DNA from: Hyaloperonospora brassicae
Taxonomy: Eukaryota; Oomycota; Peronosporomycetes; Peronosporales; Peronosporaceae
DNA length: 64,000 nt
Direction of reading: 5' to 3'
NCBI GenBank assembly: GCA_947650285.1
Contig: CANTFL010000173.1
Coordinates: 1-64,000 of the forward strand
Shown: positions 22,760 through 34,649 of the stretch, one piece after another
How positions within the stretch are numbered: the stretch's first letter is position 1
Layout: each line of letters opens with the position of its first letter
Notes under the pieces: model-generated
Seen by the model: only the letters and a program-made list of their open reading frames with translations
The model's database searches: none
Told to the model about the DNA's origin: nothing
Translations under genes and position numbers: made by a program

Positions 22760-23766
22760 CGCATCTTTACCAAAAATAGATGCACAGTAAGGTCGACTAC
22801 GTCTTACACCGCGCGAAAGAGAGTACAATATCGTACCGGAATCTCGTGCATCTTCATGCCCGGACGAGCTGTGGTGCTTGCTGCGATAGCAAAAGTTGGT
22901 GCAGTGGATGGAGCGAACGTGATTACCACCAGGCCGTCATTTTTCACCGTTGCCTGCTCGAACTATTGCAAGCAGACTAACAAACGAGTACCACAAAAAA
23001 TTAGTGATCCTTCTGCCGACCCTTTGTCTTGTACCTATCTTCTACCATCTTCTTGCGACGAAAGACTTGACTATTCATCAGCAGCACTTGACTGGATACA
23101 GGAATCTAAAAGTGCGTGTGCTGATGTGTAAGATAGAAACAAATGTGTTTGTATCCGTACTGTGTCGAAAGAGCGTAATCTGATAAATTAATTTAGAATT
23201 GATACGGTGAAAAGGCACAAGTCATCTGACGCTTAAGCTGTCTGGCAACCAAGTAAGCAACTGCGTGGCCTCGACGTGAATCTGAGCGATCTGATCGCCA
23301 TCTGCTAAGGTAAACGCCTAATGGTCACCAGCAAACGCACCTATGCAGGTCATCGACGGTTTGAACGTGTACATGTACGTGTGCGTGGGCGTACGTGTGT
23401 TGAGGTCACAAGATGTGCTTCTTTGCTATGCGCGGCCGTCCAGGTTCATTGCTTTTCGCATTTCAAGCGTTGTTACGTTTTTCTGGAATCTATTAAAATA
23501 GGAAATAATGGTAGTAAAAATAGGGATGATTAATAGGGGGATGCCGGATAATGAGAGCGGATCCATACGCAAGGCTATATGCTGACACAAAGGGGGCCAG
23601 TATTATGGAGGGATAAGCACCAAGCAAAGAATGTTTAAATGGGGTTTTGTATAAATAGATGTGCAGTATCTAGTTAGGAAGGTTACGGTACTTTACAAGG
23701 GGCCTCATTTTAAGGTGGGTGTGTACGCATCAAAGGGTGGATGTGTATCTATGAATCTCCTTCAAA
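22760..23766 (+). repeat. R repeat copy 1: MULE tail and terminal repeat
   Basis: Homologous, in inverted orientation, to 47640-46328 plus 41705-41618. Its last part (about 23515-23766) also matches 48050-48296 directly. It begins about 80 bp after the MULE coding region and ends with a run containing GGGTGTGTACGCATC. MULEs carry long terminal inverted repeats, so this is probably the 3' non-coding part and terminal repeat of the MULE next to it. Small open frames here have no recognised function. Confidence 0.68.
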
Positions 23767-24190
23767 GAATCTATCGAATCCGACTCAAAAGCGTAAATCT
23801 TTGGGTGAATAGGTTGACGTATTCCACCTAGATACTAGAGAAGTCAGGGCCTGCGTTTTCTTAAGTCTGGAGAGAAACTTGTAAATCGATGGAAATAATA
23901 TTGTCGGGCAGCGCTACTCGCAGGAGCTGTTTAGCCACGTGATTACCACGATCTAAACTGGTGAAAGGCTCTCCTATAATTGTGATTGCGGCCTTGATTA
24001 AAAAAAGAATTTCTTAGGAGTTGGCCATATCAAGTCTAGGATATTAAGACGCACATCTTATTCGTGGAAGCGTATGCAAGCTTACTAATAAAGCACGAGG
24101 CTATGCCACCGATGAACCAGCGATAAGCGACCCACAAACAAGCCCGAAGGCGTCTATTCTGACAGGCCTTCTTGAACAAGTCATTGTAGC
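23767..24190. other. Unassigned, no gene seen
   Basis: AT-rich sequence with only short chance frames. Confidence 0.5.
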
Positions 24191-24301
24191 CGGAAGCACT
24201 CTTTATTGGAAGAAGCTTGACATTGCTTGTAATCAGTCACAGCTAACATCAACATGATATTTATAATCAACTTGTAAAAATTGTCTAGCTTGCACAATTA
24301 A
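24191..24301 (+). repeat. Left copy of 111-bp direct repeat flanking Gypsy-B
   Basis: Matches 31921-32032 at roughly 85% by eye. It ends exactly at the left LTR, and the other copy starts exactly after the right LTR, as a target duplication would, but it is about 20 times too long. Confidence 0.8.
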
Positions 24302-24783
24302 TGTAGCGGAGCTACACAGTTCCTTAAGTTAGAACAAGACTTAACGCGTAACGAGCACCTTTGGTTCATAGAACCCAATTCAGATATTCAACAAGCTCGA
24401 GAGCTTACGGTCCCAGTTCCAGGGGGACCAAACGATTCGAGATAATCACAGCACAGAGTGCACAAGGAGTAGCTGCCCTAACAAGTCGTTGCTACCTCCT
24501 TAAACGACCACAAGACGCCTCGGAGAGGCACGTGTTTTTCGGATCAAAATGGGAACTGAATTTTATTTCATCTTTTAACCTAAAATAACACCTTAGAACA
24601 ACGTAATCAACCTACTCGCTAATGTCCGAAATAAAACCTCTCATTAGATCTCGTAATCAATGGTTGACAGACATCAGTCTCCAACAATTGATACTGTGTT
24701 CTAATATCACTTTAAAGGGGATCCCATCCCTTGTATGCACCACACCTATTACCGACTACCAGTCGACGTGTAACCCCGTTACA
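24302..24783 (-). repeat. 3' LTR of Gypsy-B
   Basis: 482 bp; pairs with 31446-31920. Confidence 0.92.
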
Positions 24784-24891
24784 CCCTATCTAACAGACTG
24801 ACGTTACCACAAAATGTTAATCGAATTCTTTCCTTCAAGAGGACGGTGTGTATGCGCTTCAACCTGCACGGTTTGCAAAACACGAAACACC

Positions 24892-26225
24892 ATGGCATCG
24901 CCACACAATGAGTCCTCGACTCTCTCTCCCTACCTAGGCATTGATGTGAAGGTGGACTATGGTAGCGATAACGATATCCATGGTGAAGAGAGGACAATTT
25001 CCTACTCACCAGTGCAAGAGGCACCGCCTCATCCTGCGCCGAGCCCATTTGCCAAGCGTAGTGAAGCCAACGCGCCACCGGCGCCGCATCAAACACCCAT
25101 CGTCGGCGATGCAATCGTCACCAAATCCGCTCGATGAGCAACAACAGCTGGCTATCCAACGAGAGGAGAGCGCTCAGCGCCGTATGCAGCTTGCTGCAAC
25201 CCTTGAGGGTCGTCGTGGCTATCTGTTCACTCCACTCGGTGTGGAAGAACGTATACGCTAAATGGCAGGCCGTTATTTGGCAACGTGGGCCATTGGCGCT
25301 AAGCCAACATCTCCTGATGAGGCGGCGAGTCGACAGGTACTTCGCCAGAGGTATCTGCAATCTCACTTGACGACTCAGAGCCAATACAAGTTGCGACTTG
25401 ACACGCAAGCACGGGGTGCACCGGTTCCACCGATGAAGGGTATACCCATCCTCCTATTTGCAAGCAAATCTCGGGAAGGAAAAGACAACGCGTTTGTTCG
25501 CTGGTTCTATCGGAAACGAAACTTCAGCAGCTCGTTAGCTCTCAGGGCAAGTGCCGATGTGGCAGACGTTCGTCTAGAACGAAAGCTTCGGTATGATTAC
25601 GACAAGCTTGAGGCCAGAGGCCAGTTGCAAACTCGCACACGCTATGCTCCGGATGTCCCGGCTGATGTGAGTGTTGGTCAAGCGGTGCGTAACTACCCAC
25701 CTACTTCCACCACTATTGGTAAGAAGCGTCTTTGGTCATAGGAGGACCCTTGCCGCGATGTTCAAAAACATCCAAGGCCAATGGGCAATCCTGCCGAAGG
25801 GGCATCTCAAACTCCCATAAGTTTTCCGACTCCGGGTACCCTCGCCACTTCACCAGATACTAGTATTGACCTTGACGACGACGCCGTTTTCAGAAGTCGC
25901 TCCACATGTAACCGGCGGTTCCCTTGCTCATCGAGCAGCGTCTGAGGTGTTCGGTATACCGAAGGAGGAGCATGAAAAGGTGCTTCTTGAGCTGAGTGGT
26001 CTCCGTGCGATATTGGGTAAGACCCAGAGAGCGCTTGACGCGATGCGAGCCCGTGTTCAGGCGTTAGAGTTGGGCCAAGCCCGTGTCCAGGCATTAGAGT
26101 TGGGCCAAGCCCGAATCAAGACCCAGCTTGACCTCCTGATTCGGATGCAACAGCCGATGGCAAGGCCAACCTACGCGGCGCAAGCGCCGTCAAGCTCACG
26201 TGGGACGGATCCCGATACGTCTTAA
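24892..26225 (+). pseudogene. Antisense ORF of Gypsy-B, coiled-coil C-terminus
   Basis: Plus strand, opposite to pol. An ATG frame starts at 24892, moves one frame near 25130, has one in-frame TAA (25259-25261) followed at once by an ATG at 25262, and runs to 25741. A further frame (25866-26225) encodes a helix with a repeated unit (RVQALELGQA twice, then a third degenerate copy), as in a coiled coil. A basic segment with Tyr-Arg-Lys-Arg-Asn-Phe lies near 25510. The design mirrors the antisense ORF of Gypsy-A: low-complexity N-terminus, basic middle, coiled coil opposite the chromodomain. No family is recognised. Confidence 0.5.
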
Positions 26226-28928
26226 GCAAGCCAACGTATACCACAGGGTGTGTGCGCAGTTCAAGTGGAAGGTTGAGCGTATAGGCAAGTCCCTTCTTGG
26301 CAACAACCGTGATTGGTCTATTTAAGCGCGGACGCAACTTTGTCTTGAAGACAGCAGACACTACATTTGTAGGTAAGTGTTTAGCGTTAAGTAGAACTTT
26401 TTTTATGATCTCATAACATTCAATACAACCTCGGACTTTAGCAACAGCTTGTTCCTTCTGCTTGTCTTAACTATCAGCCAGTGCGTCACGCACATGTCGT
26501 AAGACATTCAATCGCGTTTCGAGAAACTCGCTTACCTGTTTTCGAACAGGAGCAGGGCTGACATCAGCAAGCCGATCGGCAACTCCTCCTCCACCAATCC
26601 CTGAACCACGTAGTGGTAACGTTGACGGAACTCGAGGGTGTGTGAGACCATTCACATAAAACGATGTGTAGCCGGTGGCGGCATGCACGGCGTTATTCAA
26701 CGCAAACTTAACGACATGGACCATCGAGCTTCAAAACTTAGGCGTTTCAGCGCAAACACCGCGCAAGATGTCACCGATGATGCGATTCACTCGCTCGGTT
26801 TGACCATCAGTCTGCGGATGATCCGCTGTGGACATGTCCAAACGTGTGCCGAGCACCTTGAAGATGGACTTCTAAAACTTCCTAGTGAAGCGAGGATCTC
26901 TATCGGAGACAATTGCCAACGGCAAACCGTGTTGCCAAAATGCTCGGTCGATAAACAGCGTATCTGTACCTTGACCATCAATGGTATCCGGCACCACCGC
27001 CAAATGAGCCATCTTCCTCAAACGGTCAACATAGACCACAAAACCCGTATTGCCATACGAGTCCTACGGTAAACCGAACAGGAAGTCCATGCTGATGGAC
27101 TCCCAACACCCCTTGTACAGGCAAACTAGCTAGCGGTGCCGCCGCATATGCTGAGGGTTTCACCCGTTGACACGTTTCACACGTACGCACATATGTGCTC
27201 ACCCATTTGTATAGTTTCGGCAATTCAATAGCAAATCTTAACTGAGCCATAGGTCTTCTCACGACCGAGATGAACACTCAACGCAGTGTCATGTGCCTCA
27301 CATAGAATCGAATACTGTAACCTCTCATCTTGAGGGACTACGATGCGTGGTATATCCTTAACATCCGTGCTATAGCACATTGGGCCTTTATCGATCGAAC
27401 ATCGATGCAGCCTTGCACATAATCGTACCTAAAATTCGATTTCTGAGTCCTTGAACCCGTCGCTTACAAGAGAACGTAGCAGAGCTACACAGTGTTCATC
27501 CTTGGCATAAGCCACACGGATGAGGTCATTGACCGGAGACGATAGAGTCGTAACATGAGCAAGTTCATAGCTAGGCCTGCGTGACAACTCATCAGCCGAA
27601 GCATTCTGCTTGACCGGCTTATACTTCACCTCGAAGTTGTATTCGGCAAAGAAGGAAAGCCAAAGATCCATTCTCTGAGAGAGGTGAGGCGACGGGGTTG
27701 CAGTGCGTAGTGACGTATGATCTGTATAGATCACAAACGGCTACGAGCCAAGAAGATGAACTCTGAATTTGACGAGGGCATACTTTATTGCAAGTATCTC
27801 GTTGTCATGAACAGGATAGTTCTTTTCAGCAGCCTTTAGCTGTCGGTACTTAAACGCAATGACGCGTTCCAGTCCATCAAAATCTGTCTGTAACAGAGCG
27901 CTGCCAACGGTAAAGTCAGATGCGTCACAGACGACACTGAAAGATCGATCAGAATCAGGCAAAGCCTAGATTGGCGCATGAAGGAGACTCTCCTTTACTG
28001 CTTGAAAAGCATCATGCTCCGTGCTAGTCCAGCACCATTTCACATTCTTCAAAAGGAGATGGATAATGGACGAGACATGTCTCCGCAATTCGCACTGTAC
28101 TTGTGTAAGTAATTAGAAAGGCCAAGCTACTTACGTAAGTTCTTTTGGTTCTTTGAAACCGGCCAATCTACTATGTCTATTACCTTAGCGGGATCCGCTC
28201 GAAGGTCTCGCTTACCAATAAAGCACCTTAAAAAGGGAATCTCTTCTGCACTAAAGATGCACTTACATGCGTTGGCGTAAAACTTATTCGTGCGCATGCA
28301 CTCGAGCACCCCTTGTAAATGGTCGAAGTGATTGTCTACATCCGACCGACCGTTCATAGCACGATAATGGGCAAAGGTGTCATCAAAGTACGTCTGTGCA
28401 TATCCTCGATGAGGTTTGAACAATTGTGCTACAAGACGTTCGAAGGTAGCCGGGGCATTTGATAACCCTTGCGGCATGACAAGCCACTCCCAGAGCATAC
28501 CGCTAAGAGTGCTGACCGCTGTCAGCGCAATTTCGTTCTCACGCATGAGCAATTGGTAACAACCATCGACTAAGTCGAGCGCACCGTATATTATGCATCT
28601 TACCATATTGTTCTGAAGAACATCCTTCCTCGTAATTGGTGTCTGATCCGAGAGGGTGGCCGCATTTAGCATATTGTAAGAATGAACAATGCACCACTTC
28701 CCATTGGGCTTTTTGACACAGAAGGTCAGTGTAAAATAGGGGAGATTTGCTCTCATGTACCATTCCTGCCGCGTGCTTTGCACCAAAGAAGTCGTCAATG
28801 ACGTCACACTGTTCCTTCGGTAAAGGTCGCTGCCGTGTTAAGCAGTATTTAGTTCCAGGAACCAAGTCAATTTCATGACGTACACCTCTATCGGGAGGCA
28901 AAACGGACGGTGGGTTGTGACACACCAC
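25807..28928 (-). pseudogene. Gypsy-B pol
   Basis: Minus strand, right to left: reverse transcriptase from about 28928, with YFDD at 28390-28379; RNase H (27962-27429) with Cys-Asp-Ala-Ser-Asp-Phe; the integrase finger ending Cys-Glu-Thr-Cys near 27175; integrase core pieces (26981-26467); the GPY/F end (26361-26116); and a degenerate chromodomain near 25950-25810. Stops and frame changes separate almost every block. It is clearly related to Gypsy-A pol, sharing for instance the Tyr-Val-Asn-Gly-Leu segment after the integrase core. Confidence 0.88.
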
Positions 28929-28931
28929 GTC

Positions 28932-31074
28932 CTAAAACTCCTTTACCAAAGAATAGAACAGATCAAGAGGATCCTTAAGGATCGAAGATCCACTACGGCC
29001 ATCCAATGCCGCCTTTGTGTCCTCAAGGACAGACTCAATCGATAACGAGGATAAGTTCAACTCAATATCCGGCCGAATGACCACTAACTCGGATAATTCT
29101 CCTGCCTGTAAGGCTTGGCTAAGTTCGCCGTCCGACATTCGTCTAGTTCAAAGAGAGTATCCTAGGATGGAAGAGTATCAAGACTAATATTGCCATCAAT
29201 CTGGCCAGTCAACCCATTGACAAGTGTATATAGTGTATTCTTACTATCATCAATTCGTGACTTCTTAGACGTTGGGCGCTTAACAGTTGCTACCCTACGC
29301 TAGGATAGTTTCCTTAAATGATTCTTTCGCCTCCTAGAGGTCAGGATAGTAGGGTCCTCGTGGTTGCTATCAATCTTACCACGCTCTATACGAGAGCTCA
29401 TGTCTTGAACGGCATATGGTGAAGAGTTACGTAACTCGAGCACTTCACCCCGTGAATTTACACGTACCACTTCACGTACAGCATCCGGGTCTAACCCTGA
29501 ATACTCTGACTTCTCGCCATCAATGTCATTACCGACATTTAGTGAGGTGCCACCTTGGCCGCTCTCACTCAATGGAATGTTACGTGCCACCCACTCACAT
29601 TAGAGGAATTACATTCTTGATGTCTCGGCCCTAAGCCAACCATGCCTGCAGCATGCAGTGACTTAGTATCGCAACGAGTGTCGCTCAACGGAGTATAACT
29701 CCCTTCACACACGGTGAAAGAGCTCCGCTCAATATGGATGTCATTGACATTGGAGTTAATTAACTCTGACATACCTATGTCCAGCACATTGACATTCTCC
29801 GTCAATGGCTCGCGCCAATAGCGCTTTTGTTGCCTAGAGATGGTGGGTTTATGACTCTCGGAAGCTTCGCTAGAAACATTGCGCGTTGTGCCTAAGTATT
29901 AGACCTCCAATCAATCCATGACTCATGGCGTTCAAGCTAAGCCATACCCAGGATGCGATCATATCTCGAATCCAAATCGAGGACAAGACAGCGTTCAATG
30001 CTGTCAAAGTCCAAAAACTTCACACCTCAGTTCAACGGAACTTTGGGCACCGTGACGCGACTACCAGTAGCTAAAAGAACGGTAAATAAATCACCTTCAT
30101 GCGCTTTAAGTGCTTCATCATATCGCTGACACCCCTCAAGTGAACGACGCCGAGCATGATTGCATGATGCTCCGGAGTCGATTAGGATATACCAATGCTT
30201 CTCAAAGCCTTTAACGTTCGCCTCGGCCACTAACATATCAGGATTGTATCCACGCTCTGTGCTGGCTAGTATAGAGCTCTGTGGGGATAAGTCCCATTTC
30301 AGTTTACCTCGTAGAGAAGTGACAGAACATAGTTCTACCCCAGTAGGGAACCCCGCGCCTGCTGGGTGTCGACGTTTCCCTGTGCCATACCAGACTTCTA
30401 ATTGGGGCCGGGATTTCGACTCATAGGAGCCTGGTGCTGCTTGCGCAAAGGACAAGTGGGATGCAAGTGTTTAGTGCTTCCGCACATTTAACAGCGTCTC
30501 ACTTCCTGTTGTTGCTTCGCCTTCATCTTCAGCATGGCTGAGATCTATCGGTTCAGACTAACAGTAAGCCGAAGTATTCGCTGAGGCTGCCCTCGCAAAG
30601 CTTGGGTTGTACCCATTCCAATCAAGTATGGCCGACTTAAAGCTGTGCTCAGCATTTTGAGCGATTCTCACTGCCTCTTCAAAAGTAAAGGGATGGACCC
30701 GAAAGACCTCTATCCTGGCAACGCCATTGCGAAGACCTTCCGTAAAGACAGTCACACAGAATGTCTCAGGGAGAGGATCAGACTGCATAGCAGCCATCAG
30801 AGTTCTGAACTCGTGGACATAGTCTGATAACTCATTCTTACGCTTCTTGTCAACCTTTCAGGGTAGACAAGAAGCGTGAGCGCACGCGATAAGCCCGGGT
30901 AGGCGGCGAGAAAACTCGCAAAAGGTCAAACTTGAGCGAACGCCATGTGAAAACAGCCAAGTTGACTGACGTGTTGCACGTCAGAGCCCACTCTATTGCT
31001 CCATAATTCAGCTTGGAGATAGCCAGCGAGACCCGCTGGTACTCCAGTGAGATTAGGCCAGAGCAAATGTCCAT
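28932..31074 (-). pseudogene. Gypsy-B gag, protease and linker
   Basis: Gag helices are at 31074-30558. A zinc knuckle (C-x2-C-x4-H-x4-C) near 30500-30455 contains a stop. The protease motif IDSGAS is near 30190-30170. The linker (29805-28932) has acidic and Ser-rich stretches and no known domain. The frame changes several times. Confidence 0.75.
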
Positions 31075-31434
31075 CTCAATATCACGGATACAGAGGGTAA
31101 GATTTCCCCCCTCCTTCCCGGAGAAATGTTAAACGTCCACCCGAAGGAGGCGAGGCTTAGCCTTTTCATCTGGCATCGCCACGTAGCGTGTTGTCATAGC
31201 CGAAGCTACTTGGTTTTTAATCTGCCCTAGGAGGGCCGTTTCATGCTGCATGAAGGTCTTGACTCGTGCATTGAGCACATCGGGACCTTGTGCAGCTAGA
31301 AACTCCACATACGCTGGGCCTACGGCCGCGGTCAGCTTATCAAGCGTGACCTTGTGGGCCTCAGAGAGGGGGTGTGGATTGCTCCATCCTCACAGAGGAT
31401 CAGTCGTAACGACTCAGGCGTAGATTATCTACGA

Positions 31435-31443
31435 GTGCTACCA
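31435..31443 (-). other. Primer-binding site of Gypsy-B
   Basis: Minus-strand TGGTAGCAC, 2 nt inside the 5' LTR, identical to that of Gypsy-A. Confidence 0.6.
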
Positions 31444-31445
31444 AG

Positions 31446-31920
31446 TGTAGCGGAGCTACACAGCTCCAAAATTTTATACAAGACTGAACGCGTAATGATC
31501 ACCTTTAATTCATAGAACCCGATTCAGAGAGTCAACAAGCTCGAGAGCTTACGGTCCCTGTTTTAGGAGGACCAAACGATTCAAGAGAATCACAGCACAG
31601 AATGCTTAAGAGCAGCTACCTTTACAGGCGTTGCGAGCTCTTCTAATCAAGAGGCCTCGTAAGGCACGTGTCTTATGTTGGTCAACATGGGGACTGAACT
31701 TTATTTCTTCTTTTAACCTTAAAAGAAAACCTTAGAACAAAGTAATTAACCAACTCGCTAATATCCTAAATAAACCTCTTAAAAAATCTCGTAATCAATA
31801 ATTGACAGACATCAGTCTTCAACATTGATACTTTGTTCAAATATCACTTTAAAGGGAGCCCCATCCCATGTATGCATCACACCTATTTTCGACTACCAGC
31901 CGACTTGTAACCCCGTTACA
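31446..31920 (-). repeat. 5' LTR of Gypsy-B
   Basis: 475 bp; pairs with 24302-24783. Confidence 0.92.
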
Positions 31921-32032
31921 CAAAAGCACTTTAATTTGAAAAAAGCTTGACATTGCTTTTTAATCAGTTACAGCTATCAACAACATGATTTATATAATAA
32001 ACTTGTAAAAAATGGCTAGCTGGCACAATCAA
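31921..32032 (+). repeat. Right copy of 111-bp direct repeat flanking Gypsy-B
   Basis: Matches 24191-24301 and starts on the first base after the LTR. Confidence 0.8.
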
Positions 32033-32985
32033 GATAAAACATTAGTATTATATCATTCGTCACATGTGGTGCAAAACCGCAGGACAATAGCCTGAAATTT
32101 GCCAGCTAAAATAGAACAGACTGCAGCACTTGACGACGTCATTTCTACTACTGCCTAATTTTACATTGGACAATATCACGAGACATGGATACTTGTGTGC
32201 GACATCAAGTGGTTTGGCTTACCTGCACCACTATTGTGCTGTAACGGAGGTCACTTTTATCGGATTAAAGGAAATTTAACAATAGTTACAATCGCGTGTC
32301 GACAATTCACATCCATTATGCACTAAGTCATTTAAAGAACGGATCAAATGCGCTTGTTTAGTTCGATCCAAGCGCATATGTAAGGCAACTTGATCCTCTA
32401 TCTCGATTTTCTAAAAAGAAAATAGTTCGGTCGATACCACGAAGATTCCGACACGTCGTTTACTCCGACAAATGTTTCGACAAAAAAAAGAATGTATTTT
32501 TGATATGGACGGTTTACAATCAGGGATGATATTAAATAAACGCTACATGCCTATTCACAGTATTTGATTTTGGCCTGTGTTGACACTCATAACCGGACGC
32601 GCGCCACGAACAAGAGAGGTGCAATCCTCGCTTAACCGTTCTACAGGAATAGACGTGATACTGTACAAGACACAGCTCTTCCTGTAGTATCTGTTGGCGG
32701 CTGCGATAACGAGGTGCGATCAAAGGGGTTATCATGGGTTGATGATTTTTCTTACGTAAAAGACTAACTATCAGATATGTACGTGTGGGGCAATTCGATC
32801 GGTCAATCACAGCATGCAATATTACAGTAGCGTCTATGAATTTAAACTTAGCAAAGAAGAAAAACTAAGTGGCCGTGCAGTAAGCTAATCAAGTGATAGT
32901 CCAAGTGTTGGCAGATGCTGTTTGACGTTGTTGATGACGTTCTGTTCTCTATATCAGTCCGGTGTTATTGTTGCAATCAGTTTTC
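32033..32985. other. Unassigned, no gene recognised
   Basis: AT-rich. A 95-codon open frame lies on the minus strand (32819-32532) but has no motif, signal peptide or supporting context. Confidence 0.45.
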
Positions 32986-32989
32986 TATC

Positions 32990-33415
32990 TCGTGTGCAGT
33001 CTTGCGTTTTTCTTGCCGACTTTGTTGTTGCTGTTGATGCTGATGTCGATGCCAATGATACTGCTGATACTGATGCTGTAAATACTGTTGACGCTTATGC
33101 TGTTGTTGTTAATTTTATAAGTGTTGATACTGAAGCTGTTGATGCTGATGTTGTTGCTACTGATATTGATGTTGATGCTGTTGATACTGGTGTCGATGTT
33201 GATACTGATAATATTAATGCTGATAATGATGTTAGGTCTGATGCTGCTGATACTGATGCTGCTGATGCTGATGCTGATGCTGATGTTGATACTGATGCTG
33301 TTGATGCTGATGATGATATTTGTACTGATGTTGATGTTGATACTGATGCTGTTAATAATGATGCTGACGATGTTTATAAAGATGTTGATGATGTTGTGTT
33401 GACGCTGATTACGCT
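32990..33415 (+). repeat. Degenerate GAT/GCT minisatellite
   Basis: About 420 bp of imperfect GTTGATGCTGAT-type units. Read in frame it would give an Asp/Ala/Val run. The repeat unit being a multiple of three keeps it open, so no gene is called. Confidence 0.85.
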
Positions 33416-33966
33416 GTTGACACTATCGCCATTTGAATATTCCGGTCATGTGCGACCCGTGACTGTCATGAAGAGATAGAAGGACGCTAGTTTTAACAGA
33501 ATATGTCGCTATAACTAATTTTGCTCATCATCTTTTCCCTATTGACGCATACAAACTAAAACAAATTGCTTCTAACGAGTAGACATAGGCATTAACCGCA
33601 TGCTTGTCAGTAATGTATTGTTAATTTTTAACTGAAAGTACTATTGATGTATCATTATTCATTTGATATGTTATGTGATTGTGTGTAGATGGATATGTGA
33701 TAGCGTCGATTACAAGCAACGCATTGTACGACAAATTTCTTTCGTTCAAATTACCTTCTATGTGAGCAACGCGCATATGTTTTAATATCGCCCCTGCACC
33801 ACGTGACAAAATACCTCGGTGGCCAAAAATTTCGTATACTCCTGCCTCTGCAAGATTTTCATACCTCATCACTTCTTCCTTATAATTCGCCGCCTCTCCA
33901 TCAAGAGTCAACCCGTCCTCAAAAGATCGCTTTATGAAGGCAACGGTCGGTTTAGAATCGAATACT
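33416..33966. other. Unassigned, no gene seen
   Basis: AT-rich spacer between the minisatellite and a solo LTR. Confidence 0.45.
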
Positions 33967-34414
33967 TGTTACGGGGTGAGCCCGTTACATATAAATTGAT
34001 AATTTCGTATCATTTTTGTGAACATTATCTATTTAAATAATTTTCAATTGACATTACTCGTAAGGAGGAAGATTCAAGGAAATTACCCCTGAGGGCAATA
34101 TTTCTTTGATAGGTTGCTCCACCTGATGGTTGATGTTCACGGTAAATCAACCAGATTAACCACCAATCGCTTCTAGACGCGCGCACTGGGTGTTAAGCAA
34201 GAAATCCACATAGGAGATTGTAGTTTAATATAGTTAGCTCAAGACAAAAGTTGGTTATAAAGAAAACATAATTATATTTAATACAGTTCTTCTTTTTCCC
34301 TTAGACAGAGATTTCGAGATCTGCCTACTTCACTGCGCTTCCTCACGCCACGTGTGCGTGACGACATGTGCACAAAATCTTGTGTTAAATTGACACAAGG
34401 CTTGCCCCGTTACA
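33967..34414 (+). repeat. Solo LTR related to Gypsy-A
   Basis: 448 bp, begins TGTTACGGGGTGAGCCCG and ends CCCCGTTACA. The middle (around TAGACGCGCGC) matches Gypsy-A LTRs. No internal sequence lies on either side. Flanks (ATACT / AAACC) do not make a clean duplication. Confidence 0.82.
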
Positions 34415-34649
34415 AAACCTGCTGCCGAGGAGCTCCGCACATCCAAATACGCGGCTCGCTAGTTGACCATTTCTACCACGCCACTGATAGGCCACAAAAT
34501 GCAGTTTTCCTTCAATTATTTTGACGCGTGAATTTTTACCAACTTCTTGGAATATTAGTATGAATAAGTTACACAAGAACTGTTAACTGGATCTGCTCTT
34601 GGTCTCTTCAATCAGGATTCGACTGCAAAAATTCGATTTTCCCAGCGCT

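Larger units (their letters stand above)
24302..31920 (-). mobile_element. Gypsy-B: Ty3/gypsy chromodomain LTR retrotransposon, decayed
   Basis: LTRs at 24302-24783 and 31446-31920 in minus orientation. It has the same primer site as Gypsy-A, gag, protease, reverse transcriptase, RNase H, integrase and a chromodomain remnant, and a plus-strand ORF at its 3' end. The LTRs differ by many substitutions and small indels, so the insertion is old. Each LTR end is a perfect short palindrome (TGTAAC-GGG-GTTACA and TGTAGC-GGA-GCTACA). Confidence 0.93.

Noticed and set aside
22706..23131. 141-codon plus frame in R copy 1
   Set aside because: The homologous stretch at 47 kb does not keep this frame open, so it is not under coding constraint.
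32922..33479. 185-codon Asp/Ala/Val-rich frame
   Set aside because: It is a degenerate trinucleotide-type minisatellite whose unit length keeps any frame open.
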